From positions 1,302,001 to 1,366,000 of the forward strand of contig CM056879.1 of NCBI GenBank assembly GCA_029876055.1: a stretch of 64,000 nucleotides of DNA, written 5' to 3'. The notes beneath the pieces are model-generated. The model was not told the origin of the DNA and made no database searches. It worked only from the letters and a program-made list of their open reading frames with translations. The position numbers and the translations under genes were made by a program. Origin of the DNA: Madurella fahalii. Taxonomy: Eukaryota; Ascomycota; Sordariomycetes; Sordariales. Shown piece after piece: positions 20,863 to 33,248 of the stretch; position 1 is the first letter of the stretch; each line of letters begins with the position of its first letter.

Positions 20863-22769
20863 GGTGGCTCAAAGCCTGGGGCGCAAAGACACGAAGATGC
20901 TGATTATCCAATGTGATGATCAGAGCAGTACATGAGCTCTTCACGGAGGCTAGGCGCCTTACATATAGTCGACTAGTCCATGACAGCATCAACTTTAGGC
21001 TCGCTGGCCGGGTTCCGCCAAGGGGAACAAATTCCCTGGATCCGCTTCCCTGGACCCCTTCCTCTGGTCAAGGAGAAGCACACGTAGCTGCACAGTTCCT
21101 CTCTGTGCCGTCAGCGGTCAGGTCCCCGGAGATGAAGGTCGGCGATCGGGGTTGTCCTCAAGTGACGTGAAGCGGCTCAATGGTCCTGAGCGCTACATCC
21201 TCGCCCGAAGGACAAGGGGTCTCTTGGCCTCTTACCATGATTGGTTGCGGGTTACGATGGTCAAGAAAAAAATTATCGTCGGTGAGTTGGGTCAGGTATG
21301 GCGAGTTCGAGCCCCTGCCATCCCGCATGCCACCCGTTCATCCCGCCCTCGCGCCCCTCGCCGCCTCGCTCCTTGTCTCGCGTTACGTGCAACGCGCACC
21401 TGCAATTGGACTCTGTTGCCTTCGCGTGCCACAGTTGTCAAGATTGAGCTGTCAGCTCCTTGGCGCACCTGCCTCCGAGCCTGAGCGTCGCGGGACCGGA
21501 CTTTCACGGGGCCCATCGGAGGCCTGCATGAACGGGGCCGAACGAGCCTGTAGAAGGCCGCCCAGGGCTGGTATCAAACTACCGTGCTGGCCAAGCTAAT
21601 GCGCGTCTCCACTTTTACGCTGAGCCCAGATGAGGCCGGATGGCTAGGTAGTAAGACTGCTAGGTAGGAACCGCCACAGACGACTGGACAGGGGGCCTAG
21701 CATTCAGGGGCCCACTTGCTGCGCTAGTGATGCACACTACCCTTTGCGTTGAGGTTCAGCTTTGCAGCATCGCCTTGTCTGACATATCTGCAGGCCACGG
21801 CGTCTCGTCTCTTCGCTGAAGTGCTGCCTAGCAAGGCTAGGCGCGGTCTCTCTCACGATATTTCTGCCCCTCCATATTGCCCGGCGTTACCAACAATGCC
21901 CTGATGCTACCCATTCGCTTCATGGAGGCCATGATAACGGTCGACGTGACTGGGCTACTACTGTTGGACACTGCCGCAACCTTAAGGTATCCAAGTTCGA
22001 TTTGCTGCCACAGGGTGCCACTGTTAGGGATAGCAATACAATCCGTGCGTGTTGTGGTAAACATGTTGTCGCCTCCTTCAAACAATTTGCTCCGCCCCGT
22101 TCTTGGTCTATCTCGCGGGTAAGTGGTCAGGGGGATGGGATGCAAACGATCATCCTCAAATTCTTGCAGCAACGCCGGACATATAATTAACACCTGCCTT
22201 TCCTTCCTTAGCCTTATCCTGGTTGGCAAACCCGGAGGCCTGCGCGAGATCGGAATACACTTGTGCCCACTCCTCTCAGTTCAATAGTGTTCCCCAATGC
22301 ATGCACTGCGGCTTTCAGCTAATATCAGGTTCCGACACACTCTGATCATTTCCGTTCTTGTCGTTCAGCTTGTATCAAGCGCAGCAAGCGCCGGCTGCTC
22401 GTAGTAGATCGAATACTAGCGTAACCAATGAGCAGCAATCGAATACTGTAATATCGCAGTTGGCGCCTAACGACACATGTTGTAGGAGAGTTACTGACTG
22501 GCCGAATCTTCTGGTAAACAGTTCTGCGAGATCTGCAGCATAGTGGCCGAGAGGTGGGGGTTGACTTGCCGCCTCAACGGCGTCGACACCAAAAAATGAC
22601 TGGAGGCCCGGAGGATCCACGACTATAAACAGAGGCGCCGGCTGAGCAGATGCAGTATTTCTTTATCCTCTGTCCTTACAACTTTCTAAGCAACCCCAAA
22701 ATCCTCTTTCTTGTTCATCACGTTGGCTCCATTTTCCTGAGTCATATTCAGCTGGTCTCAACCGCAAAC
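20863..22769. other. Divergent 1.9-kb spacer between two unrecognised genes
   Basis: No convincing coding sequence lies here. Short open frames at 21152-21599 and 21837-22229 lack motifs. A TATA box for the rightward gene is listed separately. The spacing suggests separate promoters rather than one tight bidirectional promoter. Confidence 0.5.
22624..22629 (+). promoter_or_regulatory. TATA box deciding the start of the coiled-coil gene
   Basis: TATAAA lies 26 bp before the first in-frame ATG (22650) and 146 bp before the next (22770). Transcription would be expected to start near 22655, so translation more likely begins at 22770. Confidence 0.5.
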
Positions 22770-24688
22770 ATGTTCATCTACACCGGAAAACTTCACTGGG
22801 AGCCCTATGGCGTGAATGAGCTTCTTGTCGTCGTCCTGCCAAACGGCCCCGCCCGCGCAGGGGACACCATATTCACTCATTCCCAGTGGACTGTTGACTC
22901 AAGGGGCAACAGGAAACAGAACTGGTCCCAGTGCCAGACCATCGACAAGGTGACCAGATCCGAGAATGGGGAAGACACGTTCTACTTCGGAAAGGGGTAC
23001 TACTCCTATGCGGTCCAAGCTCAGCAAGGTTATCAAGCCCTCTCTATCACCATGTCAAATCCCGGTGGCTCTAAGAAAACCATGAGCGTGGACCGCACGT
23101 ACACGTCCAGTGGTGATGTGTCGATGGACGAGGCCCGCATCTGGACCGGGAAACTGAGTTGGGACAACCAGCCTAAAAAGGCTGACAACGAGCCCTTCAT
23201 GGCCATTGTGCCTGATGGTTTCGGTGCTGACAAGCCCATCTTGGCCTTCTGGCAGTGGTCGGAAGCCGACAATCAATCCAAGGTCAACTACACCTACAAA
23301 GGCTCCCAACAGACCGAGACCGCCTCGGGCGGCTGCGTCAAGTTCAGCGTCGCGGGTGATTTTACTATGGCCTGCACTTGGGACGAGAAGACGAAGAAGC
23401 TTGCTGTTCGCCTAGGGCAGGGTGAGTCCCACGTGGACCTTGGGCTGCTCGACCTGGCAATTTCTATCAAGCTCCATTCGCAGTAAGTCTTTCTTTTCCC
23501 CGGCGCGGTTTTTACGCCCGGGAACAGCATCGCTCACAACCTTGGCTACCGAAAGCGATATCAACCCGCCCGAGATTCCTAGCGGGAAGGCCGAGCTCGA
23601 CCTCTATCTCCCCCAAGCCGAGCCCGCTCTCTCTCGAATCCACTCGCCGATGCCCTTCCCGCGGACGCTTGTTGAGACGCTGACGCACACGGCATCATAT
23701 CTGGACCAGGCCGGATATCAGGCCAAGTATGCTGTCAATGTATGTACAAAACGCAACATTCCGTGGCCGAGTACTATTCATACTGACTCAATTCCGCGTG
23801 CAGCAATACAGTGCCCTGGACAAATCGTACCACGCAGTGGTGCAGCAGAACAACGTCCTGAAGGGCCAGATCAGCGATCTGGGTCTGAAACTCACCGCGC
23901 TTGAGGGAGAGAGCGAGAATGAGAAGAAACAGATCGACGGCCTCCAGAAGAAGCTTACCGAGACACTTGATTCGGCGGCAAAGACGGAAGCTGAGCTCAC
24001 GAAGACGATCCAGGAGCTGCAAGCAACCTTGAACAAGGAAAAAGCGCATGATGCAGAGGACCACAAGGCCCTGGATGAGGCTTACGAGCAGATCCGGAAA
24101 GGTCAGGAAGAGAAGGCAGCCCTCGTGAAGCAAGTGGTCCAGCTGCAGTTCGCCTTGGCCGAAGGCGCGGTCCGGATCCAGCAGTTCCAGAACATGATCA
24201 AGCAACTGACCCACGACGTCAGCGAGCTCAGGGGCGAGCTCATGGTCGAGAAGGAGCACAATGACGAACTCCAGAAGCAGGTGAGCGAGTTGAAGACCAA
24301 AGTGTCATCGCTAGATACGGACCTCGCGGCGACCAAGAAGACGCTGGCACGCACCTCCGAGGACCTAAAGCAGGCGCAGGCAGATTGCGATGAGAAGGAC
24401 AACATCATCGAGGGCCTCGAGACGGGCATCGTGTCCTTGAAGAAGGACCGCGACGCCAAGAAGCACGCCTACGACGAGCTCAAGAAGACCAGCAGCGCCA
24501 GGATCCAGGAGCTCGAGGACGAGGTTGCCAAGCTCAAGAGTCAGCTGGCTGCTGGCACCGGCGGCGGCGCCGGCAACAGCGCCAATAACACTTTCCCACT
24601 CCCCAACGGCTGGCCTTTCCCTGGCAAAACTGGGCAAGGCGGTTGTTGGCCAACCCCCGGCGACATGATTCTTCAGATGCAAGCATGA
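22770..24688 (+). CDS. Unrecognised protein: duplicated beta-rich domain plus long coiled coil
   Basis: Three exons (22770-23421, 23528-23739, 23804-24688) give 582 residues. No named family is recognised. The first 215 residues contain two related beta-rich repeats. One starts YTGKLHWEPYGVNELLVVVL and the other WTGKLSWDNQPKKADNEPF; both continue with a strand ending in a Trp-rich QWT/QWS. This looks like a lectin- or sandwich-type internal duplication. A helical linker follows, then about 230 residues of coiled coil with regular heptads (ELQKQVSELKTKVSSLDTD) and a Gly/Pro-rich tail. There is no signal peptide from 22770. Intron 1 contains an in-frame continuation to a stop at 23484-23486, so intron retention would yield a protein of the beta domains alone (separate finding). 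Confidence 0.75.
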
Positions 24689-25878
24689 TAGCACCCCTAC
24701 CGCAATTCTCCTTTCTCTCTACGGTCCTTTTCCGAGGCCCAAGGCCCGGTAATCATGGAGTGGTATACGGCAAGACGGGGTCGGGACTTCGATTCGGGTC
24801 CGGGCCGCGCGTCTTTTACTCTAAGCAAAGCAATTTCTTTGGGAAGCACAGCAAGACGGCTACTGATGTCAGGGAAGGCTGTTCCGAGGCATCGGCCCCC
24901 CCCCCTTATCCGGGACAGGATGTTGGCCAAAATGGCAGTCACGAGGCATGATTGTTAAGTAGGGCCGTCCTAGTCAGTCCACTCGTTTGGATGTGTCATC
25001 TAATTCAGCCATTGTTTCTACTGTTGCACGTCTAGCTTGAAGGTGTCTCTTGCGTAAAATACTGTGCTGTGTTCGGCGTGTCGGTGCAGAGACCTGCCAT
25101 CGTGATTACTACATGGCTCGGTTTGACTCTGCTACTCGTTGCACTTACACCCATTTTGGTTCGATGGATGCTTGATCAAGAGTAAATGCCTGCGTATTGT
25201 TACTTAAAATTCTCTATAAAACCCCGGCCGGGAAGGAATCAAGATGCCACCACCCCTTGAAGCCTACACAGAGTGCTGGGGCTGGTAATGCAAACCCGTA
25301 TAAGGTTGTTTGTAGTGTCCGGTTGACCATTGAGCCCCAACGAGTAATTATGGACCGATTCCAGGATGGTGCCTGGTGGGGTGTCGATTAAACATTAATC
25401 TCTTGCGCTGGGCGGGAGACCGAGGCGAGGCGGGTATCCTCAGAGGTTCTCTAGGTACCTCGGGCAGCAATCTCAATAGACTTGTCTCTGTTCAGACTCT
25501 CATCATCTTGGTACTAGGAACGGGGTTATTTACCATTACCCGTGCATTAACACTCAGTGCCTACAGCCGTGGAATAAAGATTTAAGGCTAGGTGTCGTAA
25601 CGATCAACTGTGTACTAAGTATAAGACATGCAACGTTGTTGTAATAGAGGCTAGCAGGTGGTGACATAGTCATCAGAGAAACCATATTCCCCGCTAGCTA
25701 GGCCTGGCACACCAAACGATTAAGTACTGATGAAATGCCGGCACGCGCACGTCTGTCCTATTCCTAACCCCAGCTATGCCACCCTTGCTACCAACCAACC
25801 CCGGAAGCCTCTCTAAGTGAAGGGTAGTTCGGGACACGGACCGCACGTTATCGCTCACTTCTCCTTCAGATGCAATGC
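24689..25878. other. Convergent intergenic spacer
   Basis: This lies between the coiled-coil gene and the GH31 gene. No gene, RNA or repeat is recognised. Confidence 0.6.
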
Positions 25879-28471
25879 TTAGAGTGTAAAGTTGAACGCC
25901 TCACGCAGTCCCCATGTCCCCTCCTTCGTCCCCATACCAAGCACCACCACCCTCTCTACGACCACCTCCGTGTCATACCCAAACGTACCGCTCGCCTCAA
26001 ACTCCTTCCCATCCCAGGTAAAGCTAATGACCGAATGCCGGCCACTCACATCCAAGCTCTCCCCGTCATCGAGGTAGAGCTCTCCGTTCGCCTTCCCATC
26101 CGCTCCCGGGGCGACCATAATCTCAAAGTTTTGCCTGCGCAATTCCGCTGTAGTATTCGCGGACCGCACCCGCATCGGCACCACCGTTCCACCTCTCACA
26201 TGCACTGGAATATCCGCCCATCCCAGCCCATCCACCGTCCGCACCTCGCCCGTCCCCTCCACCTTTTCCCCCGTCCAAAAATCATAGAACACATCCCTGG
26301 GCAGGTAGAAATCCACCTTCTGACTATCATCCTCCACAACCGGCGAGATCAGCAGCGCGTCGCCCAGAAACCACTGCGTCTGCACGCCAAAGGTCTGGCC
26401 ATCGCCGGGATACCAGAACCACAAGGGGCTCGCGGCCGGCCTGCCGTCGTCACTGGCCCTCCACATCGCGGTATACAGGTAGTCCAGCAGGCGGTAGCGC
26501 ACGTCGATGGCCTTGCGCGCGGCGTCGGCAACGAGGGGCCAGCGGTAGAACTCCTGGTCGGGGGCGGAGACGTCGGCGTGGTTGCGGTAGAAGGGCTGGA
26601 AGGCGCCGAGGAGGGCCCAGCGGGCGCAGAGGCGGTCGCGCGCCGCCTCGTTGAAGCCGCACACGTCGGACCCGACCATGGGCGTCGCGTGCGCCGCCGC
26701 GAACGCGAGCAGCTGACGGATCGCCGTGCGGTAGTGCGCCCACGTCGACGCGTTGTCGCCGAACCAGTGCGCCGCCCGCCCGCCCGCCCCCGCGAACGTC
26801 GACCGCGTCAGCACGAACGGGCGCTTCCCAGGCGCCCGCCCCATCAGCGCCGCCCGCGTCGCCCCCGCCATCATCGCCCCGTACAGGTTGTGCGTGTCGT
26901 ACTGCCGCGTGCCGTCCGCGTTGCTCACGTTGGTGAAGAGCGTGTGGCCCGACAGCGCCCCCCGGTGGTTGGCGATGCGGTACGACGGCTCGAACAGGTC
27001 GCGCCCCGGGAGGCCCTGCTTGGGGCCCGAGGCGGAGTCCGTCTGCCGGCGCATGGCCGTGCCGGAAGACTCCTCCGGGTCCGATGCGGAGGAGAGGCAG
27101 GTCGTGTCCGGGCACATGTTGGAGGCTTCGTTCATGTCTACCCAGAGGCCGTCGACGTCGATGCCCGTGGCCGGGTCGTAGAAGGAACGGATTTCCGAGG
27201 CCCACCAGTTCTGGGTGCCAGGCGCGAACCAATCTGGCCAGACTACCTCGCCTGGCCACTGCAGCCCGCGGTAGAGAGAGCCGTCGGCGGCGCGGAGGAA
27301 GGCGCCTTTCTCTACGCCGCGAGTGTAGGTGCCGTAGTTGGCAGTATTGCTGATGCCGGGATCCAGGATCTGGATGTAGTGCTGGTTGTTGGCGTGGAGG
27401 GAGTCGACCAGAGCGCGCACCCTGTCGAGGGGATAACGGATGGGGTCGGTGGTGAAATCCCGCTTGCCGTCCATGTAGTCAATGTCTCCCCAAACCGTCT
27501 CGAGCGGAATGCCGGCGGCCGAGTAGTTGGCGACCACTTGCTCCACATGGTCGATGTTTGGCCAGCCGTATTTACATTGGTGAAAACCCAATGTCCAGAA
27601 CGGTATCATGGCGGGTAGTCCCACGACTTCGGCGTATTGCTTACTGACCGAGGCAGGCTCGGGGCCGGCAAGGAAATAGAAGTCGAGGACCCCACCCACT
27701 ATGTTGTACTCCAGATACTGGCTTCCCGTCTCCGTCCGCCCCAGCTTTATGTCCATGCCACTGGCACTTAGGAGGAACACGCCATGTGTGCCCGAATTTC
27801 CGCGGTGGTCAAAATAAACCGGGTGGCTTCCGTACAGGTTATTGCGGTTGCGAATGAAGGGGGACTCGGCGTTCCACAGCGTACGCGTGTAGTTCTCGGT
27901 TGGAAGCCGGAAGTCGTCCGAGTGCTCACCCAGGCCGTAGATGTTGGGACTCTGTGGGAGGGTCGTGCGAAGTCGGACATACTGCGATTCAAAGATCAGG
28001 GGCGTATCCGACGTGTCAAACAAGACCTCCCCGGTGGATGCCCTCGTCACGTTGAAGGTGAACGGGTCCCGAGTGAAGCCGAATTTGAGAGCAGCACTCT
28101 CGGCAGTGGCATTCTGGCTTCGAACTCGAGGCAGCACGTGTTCTTGGACCTGATAGACTTGGTGATCGGAATCTTCGATCAAGACATGCAGACGAGTGTC
28201 TCACACGGAACAATGATGTCAGTCGTAAACTCGTGCCCAGCCGCCTGGGAGAAATCTGCTTACCGGTCTGATATTCGACAAGCAGCCTCAGACTCGTGAT
28301 GTCTTCGCTGTGAGAGCTGCAGTTACCAATAAGGATGAGGTCCGCGACGAGGTAGGAATCGCCCTGCTGAACGTTGGTGGCTCGATAGCCGGGGCATTCC
28401 GACGCCGGCGAAGGAAGCTGTGCCAGGGTCGTAGCTGCGAGCAGCGAAAGAAACAAAACGATAGATGACAT
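25879..28471 (-). CDS. Secreted alpha-glucosidase (GH31 family)
   Basis: Two exons (28471-28264, 28199-25879; 64-bp intron) encode 842 residues with a signal peptide (SSIVLFLSLLAATTLAQ). GH31 alpha-glucosidases release glucose from the non-reducing ends of maltose, starch or related glucans. The N-terminal beta domain is followed by the catalytic barrel: GDIDYMDGKRDFT, GLWVDMNEASNMC (nucleophile Asp, about residue 422), HWFGDNASTW (acid/base Asp, about 550), GSDVCGFNE and FQPFYRNHA. A C-terminal beta domain holds VHVRGGTVVPMR. An Arg/Ser-rich stretch after DEASN (SSASDPEESSGTAMRRQTD) is a surface insertion seen in fungal members. The start is the ATG of the signal peptide; the frame upstream offers only a TTG. 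The gene is intact. Confidence 0.93.
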
Positions 28472-29683
28472 GGTTGTGGCCAATCATTGATGTTTTGCAC
28501 TCCTGTTGTGGTCAGTTTCTGTTGCCGTGTTGGTCGGTAACACTCCTAATTTATTCGTGGGCGAGAACTTGGGCGCTAGAAAGCGCGGAGAAGAATTACC
28601 CTTGCCCACTCCATTTCGTCTGATATTGCGGCAAGGGTTGACAGCGGCCGCTTTCACTTCGTTGGCTTCGGCACACAAGCAAACGCGGTCATTCGCCCTG
28701 CGGGTTGAGAATGGGGTGCACACAGCAGCGCTGATCATCAGCCCCAGGGACTGTATCCCAGGGCCAGGTAGCACCTGAACCTGGAACTGGCAGCACTCAT
28801 GACCCCCCTCACGTCGTGTCCCGCAACATGTGGGGACACACGGAAACGTTTCAACGAGTGGATGGCACAAGAACTGGGAAGATACCACTCGAACGGCCAA
28901 GTGATTCTCCTGTTTAGGCACTGGATCCGACACGTGGGATCTACAACGTAATCACGCCTATATGAATAGATCGCGGGGTTCCCCGGATTTTGCTGGCAAC
29001 TGCCGTTTCTCGGGCTATATAATGCCCAACTAAGACTGCAGGAATTGGGTCGTTTCTTGTGCAACCTTCCTTTATGGGACCTAGCAACCGACGGCGTTGC
29101 AACAAGGGCCAGCGCCCGACCAGGCGGTCAGTAGTCGCGGGGTTCGTGACGATCATGTCTGTTTGTTGACACTATATTGTGTAGGATCAAGTTGGCCATA
29201 TGTACGCAGCGAGGCCTGTGCCCCGAAAATCCTAGGGTAAAGGTCTGTCGTTCAAAAGTAACGTTCCTCATGGCAGAGCCAAGGTGCGACTCGTTACGAT
29301 CTGCGACCCGAAGCTGCAATGCACCAAGAACAATCCCCCCCGATGCAGGTGCTGGCTACCGAGTGAGGTAATTAGTCGGCTCCTACGGGTTGGGGTCATC
29401 GATCCGTCTCTGTTCTTCTCTAGTTCTGTGCAGTATGGTGGTAGGACTTTGCGGGTATCGCGTGCCTATTATCTGCATCACCTTTTCAATTACTCTCAGT
29501 CACTAATGAAACCATTAGTTACAGTGCAAGGCGACTCTGTCTGCTTCGTTTGCTGGCGGCTCAAACGGCAAGGCATAGTTTGAGTACTTCATTTCCTCCT
29601 GAACTCCGTAAGGAGGGCGTACTGTTGTACAAGAAATTAGTCTATATTAGAACCACCAAATATACGGCATATCTCATCAAGTC
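28472..29683. other. Spacer upstream of GH31 and downstream of the permease
   Basis: It should contain the GH31 promoter. A TATATAA element at about 29013-29019 is too far from the GH31 start (over 500 bp) to be assigned. No gene is recognised. Confidence 0.5.
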
Positions 29684-31769
29684 TCAACAAATAACCCTAT
29701 AAAATCTCTTCCACCTTGGCCAGCTCTGCCTCTCTTCCTCTTCCTGCGCCTTGATAATCCCTAGCCTCCCAAAGTCCCTCCTCCCGGTATCAATATCCAT
29801 ATCCTCCACCTTAACGTAACTAGTCCCGTACCACAGCTTGTGCCCCAGCCAAAAGATCAAAACGACTGGCAGAGCCAAGCACTGTATGAAAAAGTCATAT
29901 GTCCTGTCCTGCGCAGTCTTGGGCCCCTGGCCGGGCACCTCGAGCGGCGAGACGGCCACCCACACCTGGGCTGCCAGGATAAACAGGTTGCACACAAACC
30001 CCACCCAGCTGCCCACCACGCCGGCCTGCGCGCGGAACGCCATGTCGGACACGGAGCGGTGGCGGTGGCGCCAGGCGCTGCGCAGCCGAATGTGGGCCAA
30101 GCAAGTGCTCGCCCAGGTGAAGATGGTACTCAGGCCGCTGATGGCGAGCAGCCAGTCAAAGACGCCGACGTGCGCCTCGACGTTGGCGAGATACGCCAGC
30201 AGGCCGACGCTGCTCGCGGCCAGGATGGCGACGAGCGGCCGGCCGCGGCGGTCAACGTAGGCGAATATCTCGGGCGCCTGACCTTGCTCGGCTAGGGCGG
30301 CGAGGGTCCGCGACGAGCCGAAGACGGACGAGTTGCCTACGCTGATGACGGAGACGAGGATAACACCGTTCATGATCGACGGGAGGATGGTGGCGCCAGC
30401 TGATTCGATGGCGATGACGAAGGGCGAGGCCGAGGCGTCGGCTACATTCGTGGCGCCGAGTAGGCGGGGTTCGGTATAGGGGACGAGCAGGCTGACAAGG
30501 GTGAGGGAGACGATGTAGAAGAGGGTGATGCGCCAAAAGACTTGTTTGATTGCAGTGGGGAGAGACTTGCGGGGGTTGGCCGTTTCGGCTGCGGCGAGGC
30601 CGACGAGCTCCGTGCCGGCGAAGGCGAAGGCGGCGGTTACGAAAACAGAGCACAGCCCTTTGAAACCGTTGTTGAAGGCCCCTGGGTTGTACCAGTATGT
30701 ACCACCAATGTAGCCTCCGGTAGGGGTGCCACCGATGTTGATGACTATGCCTAGGAGGCTGGAAGAGAGTTAGCATTGAGAGGATGGATAGGAGAAAAGA
30801 GGCAAAGTAGTAGAGAGGAGTTGTTGAAAGGGTGACGGGCAGCTCACATGAATCCTACTATCGCGGTGACTTTGATGATGGCGAACACGAATTCGGCCTC
30901 ACCATAGCCTTTTACCCCGAATAGGTTGATCACAACGATAATGATGAGGAAGATTGTCACGAAGACAGATTTGGGCAGATACGGGTCCCAATAACCTATC
31001 GTCAAGGCGCCTGCAATGATCTCTAGCGGGAGAACCACTACCCATTGCAGAGCATAACTTTGTTTGTGTTAACTTGCAGGGTGACTCAGAGTTGATCGGG
31101 GGACCTGTTGTAGTAACAACACGGCATTAGGGGGGGGGGGGGAGAGGGGGACACATACTTCCAACCCATTGCAAATCCCCAAGAAGGGTCCAAGAATCTT
31201 GTTGAGAAGGCCGAAAACGACCCAGCTACCGGAAACACGACGGCTAACTCGCCGAGCGCCTGCACTGTGCAGTACAGCATGATGCCAACAATCAGGTAGG
31301 CAAGCAACAGGGAGCCTGGCCCTCCGTCGCTCAGCGCCTTCCCGGACGCCACGAAGAGCCCCGTGCCGATGGATCCGCTGATAGCGATCATCTGCAGGTG
31401 GCGGCCCTTGAGCTCCCGAGCCAGTAATGTGCTTGCGGTTTTGGAGTTGGCCGAGCGCAGGTCGTAGTAGCGACTCCCCTGGTGCTCGCGGGCGACTGAG
31501 ACGGTAGATGCGGTCCTGAACGTATTCCTGGCCGTGTCGGCATCTACATCGGTGACATGAAAGGCAAAATCGCTGCTGTCGTCGCGGCGGAAAGAGTCAA
31601 GGAAACGTCCGACCCTGCCCGTCATACCGCCAACGGCGGCGGCGGCGGCGGCGGAGCGGCCGGCATCGGATGAGGGCCGGCTGGGGCCCCGGACCGTGAA
31701 GCTGCTACCCTCGGCCAGGCTTTGGGTACGCCCTAGCTGGTTCATCTCAATGTCGTGGTCGACAGTCAT
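29684..31769 (-). CDS. Amino-acid permease (YAT/APC family)
   Basis: Three exons (31769-31159, 31057-30848, 30758-29684) encode 631 residues. This is a plasma-membrane proton-coupled amino-acid transporter. The N-terminal ~125 residues are cytoplasmic and polar, with an Ala tract. The transporter core starts at LKGRHLQMIAISGSIGTGLF, the APC signature with its GTGLF helix break. About 12 hydrophobic segments follow, including GWNYALQWVVVLPLEI across the first junction and FAFAGTELVGLAAAE, both highly conserved in fungal permeases. The C-terminus (KRFYRVIC) is short, as usual. Substrate specificity cannot be read. Intron 1 contains a run of 13 G on the plus strand. Confidence 0.93.
31130..31142. 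repeat. Poly-G run within a permease intron
   Basis: Thirteen consecutive G on the plus strand (poly-C on the transcript) lie in the first permease intron and could extend its pyrimidine tract. Confidence 0.8.
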
Positions 31770-33248
31770 CCTGCCTTATGTCATTGAAGTGACGGATTCA
31801 GGTGCGGGTGTCAAATAACTCGATTCGCTCCACCGTAGAAGCGCTAGCCGGGCATGAGGATCTTGATCGTCGATCGGCGGGTACCGAGTGGATCCAGCGA
31901 CTTCCGAGACGCCTTTGACGGAAGACAGGGAGGTTTGACGTGTAGCTGCGCTAAGTGTTGCTAAGTGTATGAGCAGTCGCAACGACCCGATAGAAAAGGT
32001 TTGAGACGGGCCTTTGTCGTAAATAAGGATCATAAGCAGGCGTAAACGGGTACCTGATGCGATGCACGGTGCAAGTCATCCGGTTGCCGATGCTCGCGTG
32101 CTTGTGCCCCGCAGTGTCTCAGAATCGCAGTCCCAATCAAACTTCGTGGACAGTGGATGCCGGAGCGCTCTGGCGTGGTTTGGCCGCTCATTACGCTGTG
32201 ACGCTTATTGGGGACGCACTCATCTGTAGTGTTCTCTGATGCTGCGGACGATGGAAAGCGTTGATTGCGTGGGAGGCGAGGGAAGAAAATCGACGCTGCA
32301 TCCGATCGTCGTAAAGTGATCACTGAACGAACGGTTGGGGTATTTTGTCTAGGCTGTCATTGGATTGTCAGCAGAGGCACAGAGCGGCAGGCCCCACCCA
32401 AGACTTGCCATCGCGCCACGCAACCAACGACGCATGCATGCGTGTCTAAGGTACTGTACAACCTATGCGTGAGTACTGTACAGTACTATACTGTATCTAC
32501 ACAGTACCAAATGCTAGGTGGCTCTTGGCCGCAATTAAGCCGCGATATTGCAAGGGCCAACAGTGGCTGCATTAGCGCCATCCTCAGAACCGATGGTGCG
32601 GTTTTCAGGCTCGTCCAGTGTCTGTGGCCGCCTGGGCGATGCGGCTTGGCGAGAATTACTGAGGTGCAATTGGGGTTGCCAACAACCGAGGGAACCGGTT
32701 GCCGCCGAGAATGCTAACAGGCACAAGCCACTTTCGAGCAAATTTGACACGGGACGGCTTATCGTACTGCCAACTAAGGTACAGCACAGTACCGCCGAGC
32801 CTGTCGCCGGAATCCATCCAGCAGGAGAGATAACGACGGGACGCGTTGTCTCCCGCCGAGAACCCCATACTCGGGAATTGCGTGCAACGCCCCGCAAACC
32901 TTCTCGACGCCTTGAGCAGGGAACGCTAACCACACCCGCATATTGCAACCGAGATGGTCTGTTGTTTCCGTTACTGACGACGGGTTCCGGCTGCGCTGCC
33001 AAGGAGCGGAATGAGTTGCGCATTCACTAGGCCAACTTGGCAGCATGATAACGCGGAGCCACTGGAGGCTGTTGCGGTAGGGCCCCAAGTTGCCGCCCCT
33101 TCGCTCACGTTCTGCGCCGCAAGCGCCCACTCGTGGCACAGCTGGCCGTTCTGTACCGCCAGATCGGGCTGATCACAAGATATCGGATGCGGAGACGAAA
33201 GGATGACCAGTCATGATTATCCTAGGCCAAGACAATAACAAAACGTAA
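31770..33248. other. Intergenic with TACTGTACAGTA palindromes
   Basis: No supported gene is present. Open frames at 32535-33030 occur on both strands without motifs. The stretch 32450-32508 carries several ACAGTACT-type inverted repeats (separate entry). It should include the permease promoter. Confidence 0.5.
32450..32508. repeat. Nested TACTGT/ACAGTA palindromes
   Basis: GGTACTGT at 32450-32457 faces ACAGTACC at 32501-32508. Between them AGTACTGTACAGTACT (32472-32487) is a perfect 16-bp palindrome. No function is known; it could be a remnant of a small element or a binding site. Confidence 0.6.

Noticed and set aside
21540..21620. A tRNA-like stretch (GGTATCAAACTACC and GCTGGCCAAGC) on the minus strand
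   Set aside because: No complete cloverleaf could be built: the acceptor strands do not pair and the T loop is non-canonical.
25870..27618. A 582-codon open frame on the plus strand opposite the GH31 gene
   Set aside because: It is rich in Arg/Pro/His with no motifs. It is the mirror of a GC-rich coding exon, and the minus strand encodes a complete GH31 enzyme with all catalytic motifs.
32535..33030. About 160-codon frames open on both strands between permease and receptor gene
   Set aside because: Both strands are open over the same interval without motifs, as expected by chance in GC-rich intergenic DNA.
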